Origin: Cyclobacteriaceae bacterium
GTDB lineage: Bacteria > Bacteroidota > Bacteroidia > Cytophagales > Cyclobacteriaceae
Assembly: GCA_025455225.1 (NCBI GenBank)
Contig: JALOMY010000080.1
Location: 1 to 9,712 of the forward strand
Length of the DNA stretch: 9,712 bases
Direction of reading: 5' to 3'
This document shows positions 7,035 through 9,712 of the stretch, piece by piece. The notes under the pieces were generated by a model. It searched no databases and was not told the origin of the DNA. It saw only the letters and a list, made by a program, of their open reading frames with translations. Position numbers and translations under genes: made by a program. The stretch's first letter is position 1. Every line of letters starts with the position of its first letter.

Positions 7035-7979
7035 ATGTCTGCGGCAAGACTCTTGATTTTAATATCCATATGGATGCCCTCGCTTGTTGTTCAGGCGCAG
7101 GGCACCGATGCATTAACCACATTGCCGGAGGAAGTATTATCATCTGAAGACTCACTCAGCATATTTAAACTGATTGACAGTCTACTTGTGCTGGAAGAAC
7201 AGGAACTTGGCTCACAGCTCGGGTTGCGGCTAACGTATAACAGCAACATGTTGTCGACTGGCAGAACGCTTGGCATCAACCAGTTTGGACTGGGTGCCGG
7301 ATTATCCTATTATCATAAAACTGGTTTGTATGCAGATTTCTCCGGTTTCTGGAGCGATGAATTCGATCCGCAGTATTACCTCACCATTCTGTCAGCGGGC
7401 TACATGTACAGCTTATCCAGTAAAATTTCCTTAATCGCCAGCTACGATCATTATGTGTACAACCTTCCGTACGATTACATTCCTTATTCGAATGCACTTA
7501 CAGCTTCTTCCTATTTCGACTTAAAACCCCTGGTCTTTCGGTTGGATTATGCCTATTACTTTGGCGAACAGAATGCTCATCGATTAATGCCCTCACTTGG
7601 TTTCACCCTTGAGAAGAGGGGACTACTTAAACTTAATAAAGTATCCATAACCCCGATGGCCATGGTATTACTCGGTAACGAATCGATTACGGAAATTGTT
7701 TTTCCGTCAACCCGGCAGGAATGGATAACTGCATTGATCCGGTTGCGTAATGGTTTACCGTGGTACACGCTCAACACCAAAAATGTTTTTGGTGTAATGA
7801 ATTATTCATTCATGCTTCCCTTGAACGTATCGTATAAAAACTGGAATTTTTTTATCAGCTATTCGTATAACATTCCAAAAGCCTTACCTGGTGAAACCCT
7901 TGTACTTTCTGAAAGTGGATTTTTAACCGCCAGCATCACCCGTCTGCTAAATCTCAAGCCGAATAAATCACTTTTGTAA
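7035..7979 (+). CDS. Secreted protein of unknown function, probable outer-membrane beta-barrel
   Basis: A 314-residue protein I do not recognise. A signal peptide covers 1-21 or 22 (cleavage near VQA-QG). Residues 24-58 are an acidic, probably helical stretch. From about 60 onward the sequence is a run of short amphipathic strands rich in Tyr, Phe and Gly with alternating residues (for example LGLRLTYNS, FGLGAGLSYYH, LYADFSGFW, ISLIASYDHYVY, LVFRLDYAYYF, NFFISYSYNI), separated by turn-like segments. That is the look of an outer-membrane barrel of perhaps 10-14 strands, although the protein ends in LLNLKPNKSLL rather than the usual terminal aromatic. It is the last gene of the sigma-factor set and is followed at once by a terminator, so it may be a target or a sensor of that system. 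Confidence 0.7.
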   Translation: MSAARLLILISIWMPSLVVQAQGTDALTTLPEEVLSSEDSLSIFKLIDSLLVLEEQELGSQLGLRLTYNSNMLSTGRTLGINQFGLGAGLSYYHKTGLYADFSGFWSDEFDPQYYLTILSAGYMYSLSSKISLIASYDHYVYNLPYDYIPYSNALTASSYFDLKPLVFRLDYAYYFGEQNAHRLMPSLGFTLEKRGLLKLNKVSITPMAMVLLGNESITEIVFPSTRQEWITALIRLRNGLPWYTLNTKNVFGVMNYSFMLPLNVSYKNWNFFISYSYNIPKALPGETLVLSESGFLTASITRLLNLKPNKSLL

Positions 7980-8003
7980 TATCCACCCATTTGGATATTT
8001 TTC
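7973..8003 (+). promoter_or_regulatory. Candidate promoter for the M1 peptidase gene
   Basis: TTTG (7973-7976) matches the -33 element and TATTTTTC (7996-8003) matches TAnnTTTG at seven of eight positions, with the final G replaced by C; the spacing of 19 nt is typical. Transcription would start near 8009-8013, about 10 nt before the ATG at 8020. It overlaps the terminator hairpin of the preceding unit almost completely. Confidence 0.4.
7978..8002 (+). terminator. Intrinsic terminator closing the sigma-factor gene set
   Basis: AATATCC (7978-7984) pairs perfectly with GGATATT (7993-7999) around an 8-nt loop, and the run continues into further T residues to 8002. The left arm begins inside the TAA stop codon of the barrel-like protein gene. 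The stem is AT-rich, so termination may be incomplete. Confidence 0.6.
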
Positions 8004-8019
8004 CGGCAAACACGTAATC

Positions 8020-9712
8020 ATGAGATTTCAATTTCTTACTCTTTTTATTTTATCCTTTATTATTACATCAGCCCAAGATTATCGATGGCAACAACGTGCA
8101 GAATATACCATGGATATTCGGCTTGATGTAACCACTCATAAGATAAATGGTACTCAGCGGTTGGTGTATTATAATAATTCACCCGATACACTGACCAAAG
8201 TGTATTACCACCTATACTTCAATGCATTTCAGCCCGGCAGCATGATGGACGTTCGTTCGCGTACCATCCAGGATCCTGACCCCCGTGTAACCGATCGCAT
8301 TTCCAAACTTAATGAGAATGAAATCGGCTATCAGAAAATTCTTTCATTGAAACAAGACAGTAAGGATGCATCCTTTCAGGTTGAGGGAACCTTGCTTGAA
8401 GTAAAATTACCGAAGCCCATTTTACCCAAGTCAAAGACAGTTTTCGACATGAAATTTGAATCGCAGGTTCCTCTTCAGATTCGGAGGTCAGGTAGAAACA
8501 ATAAAGAAGGAATCGCTTATTCAATGACACAATGGTATCCCAAACTAGCCGAATACGATTTTCAAGGCTGGCATGCATACCAGTACGTGGCACGAGAGTT
8601 CCATGGAGTGTGGGGTGATTTTGATGTTAAAATAACACTAGACCCTGCCTACTTGATTGGAGGCACCGGTAAACTTCAAAATCCAGAAAAGATTGGACAT
8701 GGTTATGAGAAAACAGTAACAAAGGTTTCACGGCCTGATGGCGAATTAACCTGGCATTTCGTAGCGAAAAATGTAATTGATTTTGCCTGGGTGGCCGATC
8801 CGGATTTCGTACATGAAACTGCACAAGTACCCGATGGGCCTGAGGTTCATTTCTTCTATCAACCGGGTGACCGAACTACGGAAAATTGGAAGAAACTGAT
8901 TGACTATACCGTGAAACATTTTCAGTTTATGAACAAAACATTTGGCAAATATCCGTATGAAGTTTATTCCGTTATCCAGGGAGGAGATGGAGGCATGGAA
9001 TATCCCATGTGTACCCTTATTACCGGTGAACGTAACCTGAATAGCCTTGTCGGGGTTATGGCACACGAAGTTGCCCACAGTTGGTACCAGGCCGTATTGG
9101 CTTCCAATGAATCGCTTTATGCCTGGTTTGATGAAGGCTTTACCGACTTTGCCTCTACTGAATCGATGATGGCGATGATGGGTGGAAAGTCAGACCATAC
9201 CGGCAGTTACAACGGATACTTCGCCCTGGTGCGCAGCGGTTTGCAGGAACCTATGAGCCAGCATTCCGATCACTTTTCTACCAACCGGGCCTATGGTACT
9301 TCTGCTTACAATATGGGTGCGGTGTTTCTTCATCAACTGAAGTACATCATTGGTGAAGAATTCTTTTACAAAGGCATGAGAAGGTATTACAACACCTGGA
9401 AATTCAGGCATCCGGAACCTATTGATTTCATCCGGGTCATGGAAAAGACCTCAGGCCTCGAATTAAAATGGTACCTCCGCTATTGGGTTAATACAACGAA
9501 ACACATTGACTACAGTATTAAAAATATTGTAGGAGATGCAAAATCCACGAATGTAATGCTGGAACGGATCGGTGAATTTCCAATGCCCATCGATCTCGAA
9601 GTCACTTACACCGATGGCACCCGGGAACTGTATTACATCCCATTGAATGAAACATTGGGAAATAAATCTTCGGAAGGCAAGACTGTAAACCGCATTGAAT
9701 TAACAACCTGGA
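8020..9712 (+). CDS. Secreted M1-family zinc metallopeptidase (5' part)
   Basis: The first 564 residues are present; the frame is open to the window end, so the C-terminus is missing. A signal peptide spans 1-18 (cleavage near TSA-QD), so the enzyme acts in the periplasm or outside. Residues about 20-215 form the N-terminal beta domain, with the common opening YTMDIRLDVTTHKINGTQRL. The catalytic domain has GGMEYP (324-329) in place of the aminopeptidase GxMEN motif, then the zinc site HEVAH (349-353, ligands His349 and His353, catalytic Glu350) and the third ligand Glu372, an exact HExxH-x18-E gluzincin site. Tyr430 in TSAYNMG fits the transition-state Tyr. All key residues are intact. The exact substrate cannot be read; the Tyr-Pro variant of the MEN motif is frequent in Bacteroidota members whose substrates are unclear. 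Confidence 0.95.
   Translation, partial: MRFQFLTLFILSFIITSAQDYRWQQRAEYTMDIRLDVTTHKINGTQRLVYYNNSPDTLTKVYYHLYFNAFQPGSMMDVRSRTIQDPDPRVTDRISKLNENEIGYQKILSLKQDSKDASFQVEGTLLEVKLPKPILPKSKTVFDMKFESQVPLQIRRSGRNNKEGIAYSMTQWYPKLAEYDFQGWHAYQYVAREFHGVWGDFDVKITLDPAYLIGGTGKLQNPEKIGHGYEKTVTKVSRPDGELTWHFVAKNVIDFAWVADPDFVHETAQVPDGPEVHFFYQPGDRTTENWKKLIDYTVKHFQFMNKTFGKYPYEVYSVIQGGDGGMEYPMCTLITGERNLNSLVGVMAHEVAHSWYQAVLASNESLYAWFDEGFTDFASTESMMAMMGGKSDHTGSYNGYFALVRSGLQEPMSQHSDHFSTNRAYGTSAYNMGAVFLHQLKYIIGEEFFYKGMRRYYNTWKFRHPEPIDFIRVMEKTSGLELKWYLRYWVNTTKHIDYSIKNIVGDAKSTNVMLERIGEFPMPIDLEVTYTDGTRELYYIPLNETLGNKSSEGKTVNRIELTTW

Noticed and set aside
8746..9078. Minus-strand reading frames of 65 to 110 codons within the M1 peptidase gene
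   Set aside because: They are antisense to a gene with intact catalytic motifs and show no domain signature of their own; the same holds for minus-strand frames inside the other genes.

Overview
The window looks like chromosomal DNA from a member of the Bacteroidota, probably a Cytophagales-like aerobe. Four things point that way. Starts lack Shine-Dalgarno sequences. Perfect or near-perfect TAnnTTTG (-7) boxes precede two genes. Three predicted signal peptides put a Gln at or just after the predicted cleavage site. The protein families also fit: a phosphoserine phosphatase-phosphoglycerate dehydrogenase fusion, an M1 peptidase, and an ECF sigma factor followed by a Spy-like protein. All supported genes are on the + strand, packed tightly, and I see no mobile element, CRISPR array, tRNA or rRNA.

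Layout: (1) 1-1265 is the end of an arsenic resistance operon: the 3' part of a thioredoxin-type arsenate reductase overlapping by 4 nt an ACR3 arsenite efflux pump. (2) 1329-5433 is a serine-synthesis block. A single-chain SerB-like phosphatase + SerA dehydrogenase is followed after 3 nt by a six-helix voltage-gated-type K+ channel with a C-terminal zinc ribbon. After a structured gap of about 300 nt comes a class V aminotransferase that resembles SerC. Together the fusion and the aminotransferase would cover all three steps from 3-phosphoglycerate to L-serine. (3) 5501-7979 is a compact set of four genes: ECF sigma factor, single-span membrane protein with a very acidic outer tail (candidate anti-sigma factor), secreted Spy/CpxP-like helical protein, and a secreted probable beta-barrel protein, closed by an intrinsic terminator. 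It reads like an envelope-stress regulon. (4) 8020-9712 is the 5' part of a secreted M1-family zinc metallopeptidase that runs off the window, preceded by its own candidate promoter.

Most of the content is recognisable. The least explained parts are the sigma-factor module (the second and fourth genes have no assignable family, and charge patterns suggest a partner-sensing arrangement), the channel tied to serine synthesis, and the 4050-4353 gap, which holds a leftward-reading terminator-like hairpin and a long inverted repeat with no gene to explain them.
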